From NCBI GenBank assembly GCA_964510535.1, contig CAZECG010000005.1, forward strand, positions 1 to 64,000: a stretch of 64,000 bases of DNA. Direction: 5' to 3'. Positions 17,420 through 26,422 of this stretch are shown here, piece by piece. Within the stretch, counting starts at the first letter, position 1. Every line of letters starts with the position of its first letter. The notes under the pieces were generated by a model, which saw only the letters and a list, made by a program, of their open reading frames with translations, was not told where the DNA came from and ran no database searches. The translations under genes were made by a program, and so were the position numbers. Source of the DNA: JAJPXC01 sp964510535 (lineage in GTDB: Bacteria; Bacteroidota; Bacteroidia; Bacteroidales; Muribaculaceae).

Positions 17420-18865
17420 TCAATAGTCTAACAATCCTAACACCTTAGACAGGTAAGTGTCGCAGAGATGCACGTCGATTTCAGCGTCGATTTTCTCGGA
17501 GTTTGCTTTGAGCCACGCGGTCTGCGCCTCCATCACGTTGTCGGTGGTCATGACCCCCTCGCGGAATCCGAGTGTGGCTTGACGCAAGTTTTCGTCGGCT
17601 TTGACGAGATTCATGCGGGTCATTTTGTAAGTCTTCACCGCCTCTTGAGCTTTAAACGCGGCTTGGTTGACCTGAAGGTCTATTTTTTCCTTAGCATCGG
17701 CCAAGGTCAGCTCGCTGATGACCTGCTGCGTCTTGGCAGCTCGGTATTTATTGTAATTGCCACCCCAGTGCCAGATGGGGATGGTGACCATAGCACCCAC
17801 TTGAAACGCACCGTCGAATTTTTTGCTGAACCCGTTAAACATATTGGGGTTGGAAAACGAATAAGAGCCTATCAGGGCTACATTCGGCATCATCGCCGAC
17901 ATCGCCACCCGTTTCTGCTGCTCATGGATTTTGACACCGAGTTCAAGCATCCTCACGTCGTGACGGCGGTCGTAGACATCATTGATGTTGAAATCAGACA
18001 GCAGCGACGGCATCGCGGTCGACGTGCTGTCAAGCCCCTCGTCGACGACAGTCAGTGGCGTATGTACCGGCAATCCGCAGAGCTGGGCGAGAGCCATACG
18101 CGACAGCGCAAGACCGTTGTCGACCTTGACCATATCCACCTGCGCCTGGTTGAGCTTGACATCAACGCTGAGGAGGTCGCTACGCGTGGCAACGCCCTGG
18201 TCGAGCATGGCCTTCACGTTATGTTGCAATGTGTCGAGCAAAGCCACATAGCTCGCGGCGAGCTGCTGTTTAGCTTTTAGCGAGACCACCTGCCAATAGG
18301 CGGCGTCGACGGCATAGATGACATTCTCGGCCTCTCCGTCGCGCATCTCGCGGGCAAGCTGCTCGGCATAACCGGTTATTTTATTCATCGCCACGATTTT
18401 ACCCCCCATGAATATGGGCTGCGTCAAGGTCACGGCACCGAAAAACACGTTGTGCACATCATACGTCATGGCCTCTTTGGGAATCAAAGCCACCGTCTCC
18501 GGGATATACTGCCCGTCAGGCCCCTTGACCGGCGCGCCTGTGACGGGATCGGTCACAACGTTGAATTGATAGGTACCTGTCTTGGGGTCAAAACTTTTGG
18601 TCGGCAAAAGCTGGTCACTGTCAAAGACCGACAGGTCCTTCTGGTTATACATATAGCCGCCGGCGAAGTCTATCGAAGGCAGATAGGCGGCAAAAGCCTC
18701 TTTTTTCTGATAGCCCGCGCCGCGCAGAGCCTCGGTTTTGATGCGCATCTGCTTGTTGTTGGCAATCGCCATGGCACGGCAAGAGTCAAGCGACAGGGGC
18801 CCGGCGGAGGCAAAGCCCCCCGACACGGCAAATCCCAGCATCATCAATAAAACTCTGAAACGCAT
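17420..18865 (-). CDS. TolC-family outer-membrane efflux protein
   Basis: A 481-residue outer-membrane channel. Residues 1-21 form a signal peptide ending GFASAG, followed by the TolC start LSLDSCRAMAIANNKQM and two long helical repeats separated near residue 270, with GVATRSDLLSVDVKLNQAQ in the first. It is the first gene of the operon and probably forms the exit duct for the HlyD/ABC-2 exporter encoded downstream. No lipobox is present. Length is normal for the family. Confidence 0.92.
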   Translation of the reverse strand: MRFRVLLMMLGFAVSGGFASAGPLSLDSCRAMAIANNKQMRIKTEALRGAGYQKKEAFAAYLPSIDFAGGYMYNQKDLSVFDSDQLLPTKSFDPKTGTYQFNVVTDPVTGAPVKGPDGQYIPETVALIPKEAMTYDVHNVFFGAVTLTQPIFMGGKIVAMNKITGYAEQLAREMRDGEAENVIYAVDAAYWQVVSLKAKQQLAASYVALLDTLQHNVKAMLDQGVATRSDLLSVDVKLNQAQVDMVKVDNGLALSRMALAQLCGLPVHTPLTVVDEGLDSTSTAMPSLLSDFNINDVYDRRHDVRMLELGVKIHEQQKRVAMSAMMPNVALIGSYSFSNPNMFNGFSKKFDGAFQVGAMVTIPIWHWGGNYNKYRAAKTQQVISELTLADAKEKIDLQVNQAAFKAQEAVKTYKMTRMNLVKADENLRQATLGFREGVMTTDNVMEAQTAWLKANSEKIDAEIDVHLCDTYLSKVLGLLDY

Positions 18866-18976
18866 AGTCGGTATTGGTTTTATCTAATTTACACTAATAT
18901 AACCGCTCTAAAGGTTAGAATGTTGATAGCCGAGGTGATTATTCTTTAAACTGCCCCATGATATGCGACACCCTGT

Positions 18977-18996
18977 CAGACCCATTACCGGGTCTG
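18977..18996. repeat. Small inverted repeat between tolC-like gene and polyamine gene
   Basis: CAGACCC and GGGTCTG form a perfect 7-bp stem with a 6-base loop. It lies 40 bp past the stop of the polyamine dehydrogenase gene. There is no T-run on the minus strand, so terminator function is doubtful. Confidence 0.35.
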
Positions 18997-19035
18997 AGAA
19001 AAACTGTCGTATACGACTCGGGGATGCCCCGGTAA

Positions 19036-20244
19036 TCAGCCGATTTTGTCGACTTCGAGGTCGCCGCCGATAATCTCATGCCAAGGCAGTCCTTGCTTGG
19101 CGACTTCGGCGAGGAACGGATCCGGGTCAAATTCCTCGACGTTGTGCACGCCGGGCTTAACCCATTTGCCGGTGAGGAACATCTTGGCGCCTGTCATCGC
19201 CGGCACTCCCGTGGTGTAGCTGACGGCCTGCATCCCGGTTTCACGATAAGCGGCCTCATGGCTACAGTTGTTGTAGATGTAATAGGTCAGCGGCTTGCCC
19301 TCCTTATCCTTGCCCGAGATGCGGCAACCGATGGATGTCTCGCCGTGATAGTTCTCCCCGAGATCCTGCGGATTGGGCAGCACAGCCTTGAGGAACTGCA
19401 ATGGCACGATTTTGGTGCCGTTGTAATCGACTTCGTCGATGCGGGCCATGCCTATGTTCTGTATCACCCGCAGGTGAGTCAGATACTCCTGACCGAAAGT
19501 CATCCAAAAACGCGCGCGCTTGATAGTGGGGTAGTTCTGAACGAGCGATTCAAGCTCCTCGTGATATAGCAAATACGAATCGCGCGGACCGATGTTGGGA
19601 TATGTGAGAGGCGCGTGTATTTCGAGCGGTCCGGTGGTGACCCACTTCCCGTCGAGATAATAGCGGCCGTTCTGCGTAATCTCGCGGATGTTGATTTCAG
19701 GGTTGAAGTTGGTCGCGAACGCCTTGCCGTGGTCGCCGGCGTTGCAGTCAACGATGTCGAGATATTCCATCTCAGAGAAATAATGCTTGGCGGCATAGGC
19801 GGTGAACACGCCCGAAACTCCGGGATCGAACCCGCAGCCGAGTATGGCCGTCAGTCCCGCCTTCTCGAAACGCTCGCGGTAGGCCCATTGCCATGAATAC
19901 TCAAAGTGCGCCTCATCCTTAGGCTCGTAATTGGCCGTGTCGAGATAATTGACCCCACATTCAAGACAAGCGTCCATGATGGTGAGATCTTGATAAGGGA
20001 GGGCTACATTTATCACGAGGTCGGGACGATGGCGGCGCAGAAGCTCAACGAGCTGGGGCACACTGTCGGCATCGACCTGATCGGTTGACACATTGGACGC
20101 GCCTATGGCCTTGGCGATAGCGTCACATTTGCTTTTAGTACGCGACGCTATTACTATCTCAGTAAAAACATCGGGGTTTTGCGCACACTTGTGGGCTACG
20201 ACAGTGCCAACGCCCCCGGCTCCGATAATGATAACTTTTGACAT
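19036..20244 (-). CDS. Saccharopine dehydrogenase family: carboxy(nor)spermidine dehydrogenase
   Basis: A 402-residue NADPH-dependent reductive aminase. The nucleotide-binding loop is GAGGVG at 8-13; NVALPYQDLTIMDACLECGV and GCGFDPGVSG are hallmarks of the carboxynorspermidine branch of the saccharopine dehydrogenase family. In Bacteroidetes this enzyme condenses putrescine (or diaminopropane) with aspartate semialdehyde on the way to spermidine. The decarboxylase partner is not in this window. A -7-like TAATTTAG on the minus strand (20346-20353) is placed to drive it. An AraC-type regulator gene lies upstream on the same strand. Confidence 0.88.
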   Translation of the reverse strand: MSKVIIIGAGGVGTVVAHKCAQNPDVFTEIVIASRTKSKCDAIAKAIGASNVSTDQVDADSVPQLVELLRRHRPDLVINVALPYQDLTIMDACLECGVNYLDTANYEPKDEAHFEYSWQWAYRERFEKAGLTAILGCGFDPGVSGVFTAYAAKHYFSEMEYLDIVDCNAGDHGKAFATNFNPEINIREITQNGRYYLDGKWVTTGPLEIHAPLTYPNIGPRDSYLLYHEELESLVQNYPTIKRARFWMTFGQEYLTHLRVIQNIGMARIDEVDYNGTKIVPLQFLKAVLPNPQDLGENYHGETSIGCRISGKDKEGKPLTYYIYNNCSHEAAYRETGMQAVSYTTGVPAMTGAKMFLTGKWVKPGVHNVEEFDPDPFLAEVAKQGLPWHEIIGGDLEVDKIG

Positions 20245-20427
20245 TTTTTCTTTGATGGTTTTTCTCGGTTTTAAAAATTCGCGAATCCAAGCCGTCGTCG
20301 GTGAGGGCGGCCCGCAATGCAGACGGTCGTCACCGTTTGCAACCGCTAAATTAATTTATTTGCCTCTACTGTCAAAACCTTTAAGGATTTTGGGCGTTTT
20401 TTCCCGCGATTTTGACCAAAAAGGCAC

Positions 20428-21345
20428 TCAAGACCGCTGGAACCGAGTAGGCGACATCCCGGTCAGATGCTTGAAGTATTTGCCAAATGATGACTGGTTG
20501 TTGAAATTAAGCTCATAGGCTATCTGCTGCACATTTTTCCCGGAGTATTTAAGCATATTTTTGGCTTCGAGAATCACGCACTCGTCAATCCACGTTGCCG
20601 CCGATTTCCCGGTCACCTCCTTGATAATCAACGAAAGGTATTTAGGCGAAATGAAAAGTCTATCTGCATAAAACCCCACCGAACGTTCTTGACGGAAATG
20701 CTCGTGGACGAGTTTCATGAAATCCTGCACATAGGATATGCGACGGGAATATGGTTGCTGCGACGACTCATGTTCGGTCTTGCTCCGGCTTACGAACTGC
20801 ATGAGCTGGTAGATGATAGCAGCCATCAAAGTGCGCGCGATACTGCGCACATATGTTTCGTCGGAGTTGCAGCTGGTGTTGAGATGGAAAAGGTCAAAGT
20901 AACGCTCTATTATATCCTGATCTTCAGGTGAAAGAGTGAGAGTGTTGGAGCCGGGGCGACGGAACGGTATACCGGCCGACGCGCAAGTATTCAGGTCGAT
21001 GGAGATGCTTCGCATGAAATCAGTCGACAGTATCAACATTTCGGCATCAAGATTAGCCCAGTCAACATCATAGGAGTTGAGCACAGATTGCGGAGGGACG
21101 CATAGCAACATTCCCGGGCCGATGTGTTCAGGGGTCAGATTGATGTCAACGGTGAGACTTCCCGAACGGCACAAGAGAAAGGAAAGGCCGGCTATGCGTA
21201 TTGTCATCGGAGTCGAAGCCTTGCGGTCAGAATCGGGTCTGATGCGAGCAAACACATAGTCGTCTCCAAATCGGCTAAATTCAGAAGATATAGCTTCCAT
21301 CCTTGAAAAGTGTCCAATCTGCAGTTCTTTTTCCATAATTGACAA
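20428..21345 (-). CDS. AraC-family transcriptional regulator
   Basis: A 305-residue cytoplasmic regulator. The C-terminal 100 residues hold the two helix-turn-helix motifs (VGFYADRLFISPKYLSLIIK and VQQIAYELNFNNQSSFGKYF) and end with the family pattern GMSPTRFQ. The N-terminal part has the cupin-like ligand-binding character of AraC sensors (LTVDINLTPEHIGPGMLL). The target is unknown; the nearest gene downstream is the polyamine dehydrogenase, 183 bp away. A -7 element TATTTTTG lies at 21365-21372 on the minus strand. Confidence 0.92.
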   Translation of the reverse strand: MSIMEKELQIGHFSRMEAISSEFSRFGDDYVFARIRPDSDRKASTPMTIRIAGLSFLLCRSGSLTVDINLTPEHIGPGMLLCVPPQSVLNSYDVDWANLDAEMLILSTDFMRSISIDLNTCASAGIPFRRPGSNTLTLSPEDQDIIERYFDLFHLNTSCNSDETYVRSIARTLMAAIIYQLMQFVSRSKTEHESSQQPYSRRISYVQDFMKLVHEHFRQERSVGFYADRLFISPKYLSLIIKEVTGKSAATWIDECVILEAKNMLKYSGKNVQQIAYELNFNNQSSFGKYFKHLTGMSPTRFQRS

Positions 21346-21364
21346 GTTTTGGTCTTTTAAGCTA

Positions 21365-21372
21365 CAAAAATA
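21365..21372 (-). promoter_or_regulatory. -7 element of the AraC-type regulator gene
   Basis: The minus strand reads TATTTTTG, an exact TAnnTTTG match 20-27 bp before the start codon. Confidence 0.4.
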
Positions 21373-21584
21373 CGATAATCGGGTAATTTATTATCCATAT
21401 TCACCACTGTAGCCCAATAATTCAGCCAAATATTCCAATAATAGCGGATCTACTTCGCCACCTGCCTATTAAGAGAATTTGTCACATCACATTAATCCCG
21501 GGCACCGCACTCACTATCAAGCCGACGACAAGACCCGCCGTCTGTGTATTCACCAAGAGTTACGGCTATTAGACTGAATGGAAA

Positions 21585-22562
21585 TCAGTGGTCGCGCGCT
21601 ATGATGTAGTCGAAGATGTCAGTGAACTGAGCCGTGGTCTCATCGGAGGGTGACGATGAACGCAACAATGCGACGGCTTCGTCACGCAGACGCATCATCA
21701 CGGCATAGGCATAATCGATACCGCCGTTTTCTTTCGCATAGTCGATGAGCGTGGCTATTTCGTCGGAGGTAAGCTCCTCCTTGCGCGACAACGCCAACAT
21801 TTCATCATGCATGGGCAAAGCCTCGTTCTCAAGCACATGGAGCAACGGGAGGGTGATTTTCCCCTCTCTGAGGTCGTTGCCGGTGGGTTTCCCCACTACA
21901 TCGTCGGTAAAATAGTCGAAAATATCGTCTTTTATTTGGAAACAAAGCCCGAGCAACTCGGCGTAGCGGCGCATATCGTCAATCTGCCCCTCATCGGCTC
22001 CGGCGGCGTATGCCCCCATTTCGACACACGAGACAAACAGCGAGGCGGTCTTGCGTTTGATTATTTCAAAATAGGCCTTCTCGTCGAGCTTGTGATAGCG
22101 GGCGTTGTAAATCTGGTCGATCTCACCGAGCGACAGCAGTTTTCCCAGACGGGCGAGCGAGTCGATGATTCGGGGGTCGCCGGTAGTGATGGCGAGCTGA
22201 AGGGCTGTCGACACAAAAAAATCGCCAACGAGGACGGCGATATGGTTGTCCCAGATGCTGTTGATTGTGGGGACACTGCGGCGCGTCTTTGAGTCATCCA
22301 CCACATCGTCATGAATGAGCGACGCATTGTGAAGAAGCTCGACGGCGGCGGCGGCGGCGATTACATTGTCGTTGACCTCACCGAAATGCCGCGCGCTCAA
22401 AATCACTAATATGGGTCGTATCTGTTTCCCTTTCGAGCGCAGATAATTCTCCACCACCTGATTCATCAGCGCATTGCTTGAGCGGAGGGTATCCGCTATG
22501 CACTCGTTGAGCTTCACAAGCTCAGGAGCTATTGACTGCTGGATTGACTGGATGGAGGTCAT
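21585..22562 (-). CDS. ispB: Polyprenyl diphosphate synthase (octaprenyl-type)
   Basis: A 325-residue long-chain trans-prenyltransferase. The first aspartate-rich motif is DDVVDD at 85-90 and the second DDIFD at 212-216; KGKQIRP at 44-50 binds the diphosphate. These enzymes elongate farnesyl diphosphate with isopentenyl diphosphate to make the menaquinone side chain. Chain length cannot be read with certainty from the sequence, so the symbol is by family. It is a single gene with a -7 element on its strand 39 bp upstream. Confidence 0.92.
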   Translation of the reverse strand: MTSIQSIQQSIAPELVKLNECIADTLRSSNALMNQVVENYLRSKGKQIRPILVILSARHFGEVNDNVIAAAAAVELLHNASLIHDDVVDDSKTRRSVPTINSIWDNHIAVLVGDFFVSTALQLAITTGDPRIIDSLARLGKLLSLGEIDQIYNARYHKLDEKAYFEIIKRKTASLFVSCVEMGAYAAGADEGQIDDMRRYAELLGLCFQIKDDIFDYFTDDVVGKPTGNDLREGKITLPLLHVLENEALPMHDEMLALSRKEELTSDEIATLIDYAKENGGIDYAYAVMMRLRDEAVALLRSSSPSDETTAQFTDIFDYIIARDH

Positions 22563-22600
22563 CTGCTGCGGTAATCTTTGGTTTTACTAAAAATATTCTG

Positions 22601-22608
22601 CAAAAGTA
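22601..22608 (-). promoter_or_regulatory. -7 element of the polyprenyl synthase gene
   Basis: The minus strand reads TACTTTTG, an exact TAnnTTTG match 39-46 bp upstream of the start. The 299-bp gap up to yqeY also holds the divergent promoter at 22839-22846; apart from these I see nothing in it. Confidence 0.5.
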
Positions 22609-22838
22609 GTAAATCTCAGCCATATCCCCAAATCTCTATTTTTTAACTATTTTTACGCGGCGATTTGCCGCGCGGCGCATAACATGAATTTCATCGGTCG
22701 CGCAGGTTGATAATTTTGGCTCACCGCTCGACGGAGCGACTCCCCGTCGTCTGCGTCGGGAGCGCACCGAAGCCCGCCTGTCGCATAGTCAACATGGTAT
22801 ATCTTGCGATTTCAGCATGATATGTTGAGGAAAATAAT

Positions 22839-22846
22839 TAATTTTG
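22839..22846 (+). promoter_or_regulatory. -7 element of the yqeY-like gene
   Basis: TAATTTTG is an exact TAnnTTTG match. A transcription start near 22853 would leave only about 9 nt before the first in-frame ATG (22862) and about 21 nt before the second (22874), which favours the second start. Confidence 0.5.
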
Positions 22847-22873
22847 TGGGTTGAATATTAAATGCCGATTACT

Positions 22874-23323
22874 ATGAATCTTTTCGACAAAATCAGCGCG
22901 GATATCAAAACCGCTATGCTGGCCAAAGATAAAGTGAAACTTGAGGCTCTCCGCGGCATCAAGAAAGAGTTTTTGGAGGCGAAAACCGCTAAAGGTGCCG
23001 ATGGGCAGCTCACTGACGACACCGCGACCAAAATTTTAGTGAAAATGGCGAAGCAACGCCGCGAAAGCGCGCGCATCTACCAAGAGCAAAACCGCCCCGA
23101 GCTTGCCGACGGCGAGCTTGCCGAGGTTGCCGTTATCGAGGAATATCTTCCCAAGCAGCTCAGCGACGAGGAACTGACAGCCGAGCTGAAAAAAATTATC
23201 GAGCAGACGGGTGCCAAATCACCGGCTGAGATTGGCAAGGTGATGGGCGTTGCCACCAAAGCTCTCGCAGGACGCGCCGACGGCCGCGCCATCTCGGCAA
23301 AAGTCAAAGAGCTATTAGGATAA
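22874..23323 (+). CDS. yqeY: GatB/YqeY domain-containing protein
   Basis: A 149-residue soluble helical protein of the YqeY family, related to the tRNA-binding tail of GatB. The start at 22874 (MNLFDKISADIK) matches the family N-terminus; an ATG 12 bp upstream is possible. Typical segments are DKVKLEALRGIKKEF, ARIYQEQNRPELA and the C-terminal GKVMGVATKALAGRADGRAI. The proposed role is in amidotransferase-linked aminoacyl-tRNA metabolism, but this is unproven for the family. serS follows 40 bp downstream on the same strand and may be cotranscribed. Confidence 0.9.
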   Translation: MNLFDKISADIKTAMLAKDKVKLEALRGIKKEFLEAKTAKGADGQLTDDTATKILVKMAKQRRESARIYQEQNRPELADGELAEVAVIEEYLPKQLSDEELTAELKKIIEQTGAKSPAEIGKVMGVATKALAGRADGRAISAKVKELLG

Positions 23324-23363
23324 CTGAATACTATAAACCAACCATAGACGAATTTCTCACACA

Positions 23364-24635
23364 ATGCTTACCATTCAGCAAATCAAAGAGAACCCCGAGC
23401 GCGTCATAGAGCGTCTCGCCATCAAAGGTTTTGACGGCAAAGAGGCCATCGACAAAGTGCTCGCGTTAGATACCAAGCGTCGTGAATTGCAGCTCGACAA
23501 CGACAACCGCGCGGCAGAGCTTAACAAGCTGGCGGCGTCAATCGGCAAACTGATGAAAGAAGGCAAAAAAGAGGAGGCCGAAACCGTCAAAGCCGACGTG
23601 GCTTCTCTCAAAGAGACCCAAAAGACCGTTGCCGATAAGTTGGCCGAGACCGAGACCGAAATCAGAGACATCCTGCTGTCAGTGCCGAATCTACCATGCG
23701 ACATGGTCCCGGCAGGAAAGACAGCCGCCGACAATGTGGTCGAAAAGACCGGCGGCACGATGCCCGACCTCCCCGATGACGCCCTACCCCACTGGGACCT
23801 CGCAAAAAAATACAACCTGATAGATTTTGACCTCGGCGTGAAAATCACAGGTGCCGGTTTCCCCGTCTATATCGGCAAGGGCGCACGCCTGCAACGCGCG
23901 CTCATACAGTTCTTCCTCAACGAAGCCGGCAAAGCGGGCTACCTTGAAATCCAGCCCCCTTATGTCGTCAACGAGGCTTCGGGCTACGGCACCGGGCAGT
24001 TGCCCGATAAAGAGGGCCAAATGTATTTTGTCAACGAAGACAAGCTCTACCTAATCCCCACAGCCGAAGTCCCGGTTACCAACATCTACCGCGACGTCAT
24101 CATCCCCGAAGAGAAACTCCCAATCAAAAACACCGCCTACTCAGCCTGCTTCCGCCGCGAGGCCGGCAGCTACGGTAAAGATGTGCGCGGACTTAACCGC
24201 CTGCACCAGTTTGATAAGGTCGAGATTGTGCGCATCGAGAAACCCGAAAACTCATATGCCGCACTTGAGGAGATGAAAAATCATGTGCAAGGGTTGCTTG
24301 AAAAACTCGGATTGCCCTGGCACATCCTGCGCCTGTGTGGCGGCGACATGAGCTTCACCTCGGCAATAACATTTGACTTCGAGGTATTCTCTGCCGCACA
24401 GAAACGCTGGCTTGAGGTATCATCAGTGTCAAACTTCGAAACCTATCAGGCCAACCGACTGAAATGCCGTTACCGCGGCGCCGATAAGAAAACCCGCCTC
24501 TGCCACACGCTAAACGGTTCGGCTCTGGCTCTGCCGCGCATCATGGCGGCGTTGCTCGAAAACAACCAAACTCCCGAGGGTATCGTAGTTCCCGAGTGCT
24601 TGCGGCCCTACACCGGTTTTGACATCATCGACTGA
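23364..24635 (+). CDS. serS: Seryl-tRNA synthetase
   Basis: A 423-residue class IIa synthetase that charges tRNA-Ser. The N-terminal coiled-coil arm spans about residues 30-105 (rich in Lys/Glu/Leu). Class II motif 2 is seen in SACFRREAGSYGKDVRGLNR and motif 3 in LNGSALALPRIMAALLENNQ. Length is standard. It is followed by a strong hairpin terminator at 24685-24722. Confidence 0.97.
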   Translation: MLTIQQIKENPERVIERLAIKGFDGKEAIDKVLALDTKRRELQLDNDNRAAELNKLAASIGKLMKEGKKEEAETVKADVASLKETQKTVADKLAETETEIRDILLSVPNLPCDMVPAGKTAADNVVEKTGGTMPDLPDDALPHWDLAKKYNLIDFDLGVKITGAGFPVYIGKGARLQRALIQFFLNEAGKAGYLEIQPPYVVNEASGYGTGQLPDKEGQMYFVNEDKLYLIPTAEVPVTNIYRDVIIPEEKLPIKNTAYSACFRREAGSYGKDVRGLNRLHQFDKVEIVRIEKPENSYAALEEMKNHVQGLLEKLGLPWHILRLCGGDMSFTSAITFDFEVFSAAQKRWLEVSSVSNFETYQANRLKCRYRGADKKTRLCHTLNGSALALPRIMAALLENNQTPEGIVVPECLRPYTGFDIID

Positions 24636-24684
24636 ACAACCGATTCAGATACACATGGGTGGTTAAGCACAGTCCACCCCCTTG

Positions 24685-24722
24685 AAAACAGTGATTGGCT
24701 TTACCGTCGGTCACTGTTTTTT
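24685..24722 (+). terminator. Intrinsic terminator after serS
   Basis: A perfect 10-bp stem AAAACAGTGA/TCACTGTTTT (24685-24694 with 24711-24720, loop of 16) ends in a T-run. It stands between the converging serS and xerD genes; the A-run at its left end may also let it stop xerD transcripts on the other strand. Confidence 0.75.
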
Positions 24723-24772
24723 ATAGCTACAAAACGCCGGGGGCGGCATCCCGATGGCTACCCCTCCGGCCA

Positions 24773-25690
24773 CTACGACGAGTGGCGGGTGTTGCGCGGA
24801 TGATGGAGGAGGATTTCCTCGCGAAGTATCGAGCGGTCGAGGTGCAAATAGATTTCAGTGGTCGATATATACTCATGGCCGAGCATTTGCTGGATAGCGC
24901 GGAGATTAGCACCCCCCTCAAGGAGATGGGTGGCAAACGAGTGGCGCAGGGTGTGGGGAGATATGCGCTTTCCGATACCGGCGGATTCGGCAAGACGGTT
25001 GAGCATGATGAAAACCATCTGACGGGTCAGTCGGGACCCACGTCGATTGAGAAACAAGATGTTTTCCTCGCCAGGCTTGATTTTGAGCATGGCGCGCTGC
25101 GGCAAGTACTCCCTGATTTCAGCCAAAGCCACCTGAGATATGGGGACTATGCGCTGCTTGTCGCCCTTGCCTGTGACCACGATATATTCTTCATCGGCAT
25201 ACACCCGGTTTATCTCAAGATTGACAAGCTCGCTCACGCGCAATCCACACCCATAGAGCGTCTCGATGATAGCTCTGTTGCGCTGCCCCTCGGCCTGACT
25301 GAGGTCAACCTCCCCTATCAGACGGTCTATTTCCTCGATTGAGAGCACCTCAGGAAGGTGAAGCCCGAGTTTGGGGTTTTCAAGCAATAGCGAAGGGTCT
25401 TCGTCAATATAGCCCTCCATCCTGAGAAATCGGAAAAACGCCTTGATGCCGGCGTTGATGCGTTGCTGGGAACGCGGCGAGATGCCCACGTCGTGCATAT
25501 CGGCCAAAAATCCCTGAAGCGTTTCGAGGGTGACATCGCGCAAGCGGGTGGAACTGTCGGCCAAATAGCGTATCAGCTTATTAACGTCGTCGGCATACGC
25601 GTCACGCGTGTTCTCAGAGAAACCGCGTTCGAGAAGCATATAGGCACTAAACGCTGACAGCACCCTGCCGATGTCGGAAATCTCACGCAT
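24773..25690 (-). CDS. xerD: Tyrosine recombinase XerD
   Basis: A 305-residue site-specific recombinase that, with a partner, resolves chromosome dimers at dif. All catalytic residues are in place: Arg151 in CGLRVSEL, Lys175 in TGKGDK, His246 and Arg249 in HTLRHSFATH, His272 in GHEYIS and the nucleophile Tyr281. The start at 25690 is preferred because it lies 7 bp after the stop of the preceding gene and gives the family N-terminus; an upstream ATG at 25747 would overlap that gene. It is the last gene of a yfhO-methyltransferase-xerD run. Confidence 0.93.
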   Translation of the reverse strand: MREISDIGRVLSAFSAYMLLERGFSENTRDAYADDVNKLIRYLADSSTRLRDVTLETLQGFLADMHDVGISPRSQQRINAGIKAFFRFLRMEGYIDEDPSLLLENPKLGLHLPEVLSIEEIDRLIGEVDLSQAEGQRNRAIIETLYGCGLRVSELVNLEINRVYADEEYIVVTGKGDKQRIVPISQVALAEIREYLPQRAMLKIKPGEENILFLNRRGSRLTRQMVFIMLNRLAESAGIGKRISPHTLRHSFATHLLEGGANLRAIQQMLGHEYISTTEIYLHLDRSILREEILLHHPRNTRHSS

Positions 25691-25697
25691 GACTGAA

Positions 25698-26414
25698 TCA
25701 AAACCAAAGGGAAAAATTCTGACGCGGGAGATGCCGATAACCCACAATCACCCCTAACTTTCCATTGGTGAAACTCATACCATGGCCAAGAGCCTCCATT
25801 ACCCCACGCCAAAGAGCCTCCATCTCATGGCTTCTCGACAGGTTGCGCATGATTACCGTACCCTCCTTGTCAAGAGCGTCTAAAACGGCCTTACCCACGA
25901 GTGGCAGCTCATCGGCATTAACGCTATTGATAAGCATGAAAGGGTGGACGCCGCCAAGCAGGCGTCCGTATGCGGTGAGGGCTTCAAGCAATGAGCAGTG
26001 AAGCGATATTCTCGAAGCGTGGGCGGCGACAATCTCTTTGTAAATCTCCTCGTGGGGCTGATTTCCCTGATAAAGCACCAACCGAGTTCGCGAATCGACA
26101 TCCAAAACGGCTGTTGCCGACACACCGTAGGAAGTGCCTATCTGCATGATTGCCCGCGGCTTGAAGTAGTTGGTGATGCGGAAAATCATCTTGGCGTTCT
26201 TCGACGAGATGACTTTCGGATGCCGCGACACTGTCGAAGCGAGCGTTTTTGCCAACCGGCGGCGATACTCGATATCATCATAGGCATAGTAGGGCAACCG
26301 CTCGCGCAACACTCTCAGCACAAAGTTAAACGCGAATGGAGAGTGGATGCCGAAACCCTTGCTGCGGTTGTAACGCCGCAATGCCGAGTAATATCGCTTT
26401 ATCTTCGCCGTCAT
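25698..26414 (-). CDS. Class I SAM-dependent methyltransferase-like protein
   Basis: A 238-residue cytosolic protein related to O-methyltransferases (Methyltransf_24 type). The N-terminus has the Bacteroidetes-specific pattern GFGIHSPFAFNFV, and the SAM-binding strand-loop reads IMQIGTSYGVSATAVL near residues 99-114. Later motifs of the family are weak, for example LINSVNADELPLV in place of the usual acidic D-x-x-H motif, so substrate and even activity are uncertain. It lies 8 bp downstream of yfhO and 7 bp upstream of xerD. Confidence 0.75.
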   Translation of the reverse strand: MTAKIKRYYSALRRYNRSKGFGIHSPFAFNFVLRVLRERLPYYAYDDIEYRRRLAKTLASTVSRHPKVISSKNAKMIFRITNYFKPRAIMQIGTSYGVSATAVLDVDSRTRLVLYQGNQPHEEIYKEIVAAHASRISLHCSLLEALTAYGRLLGGVHPFMLINSVNADELPLVGKAVLDALDKEGTVIMRNLSRSHEMEALWRGVMEALGHGMSFTNGKLGVIVGYRHLPRQNFSLWF

Positions 26415-26422
26415 GATACGCT

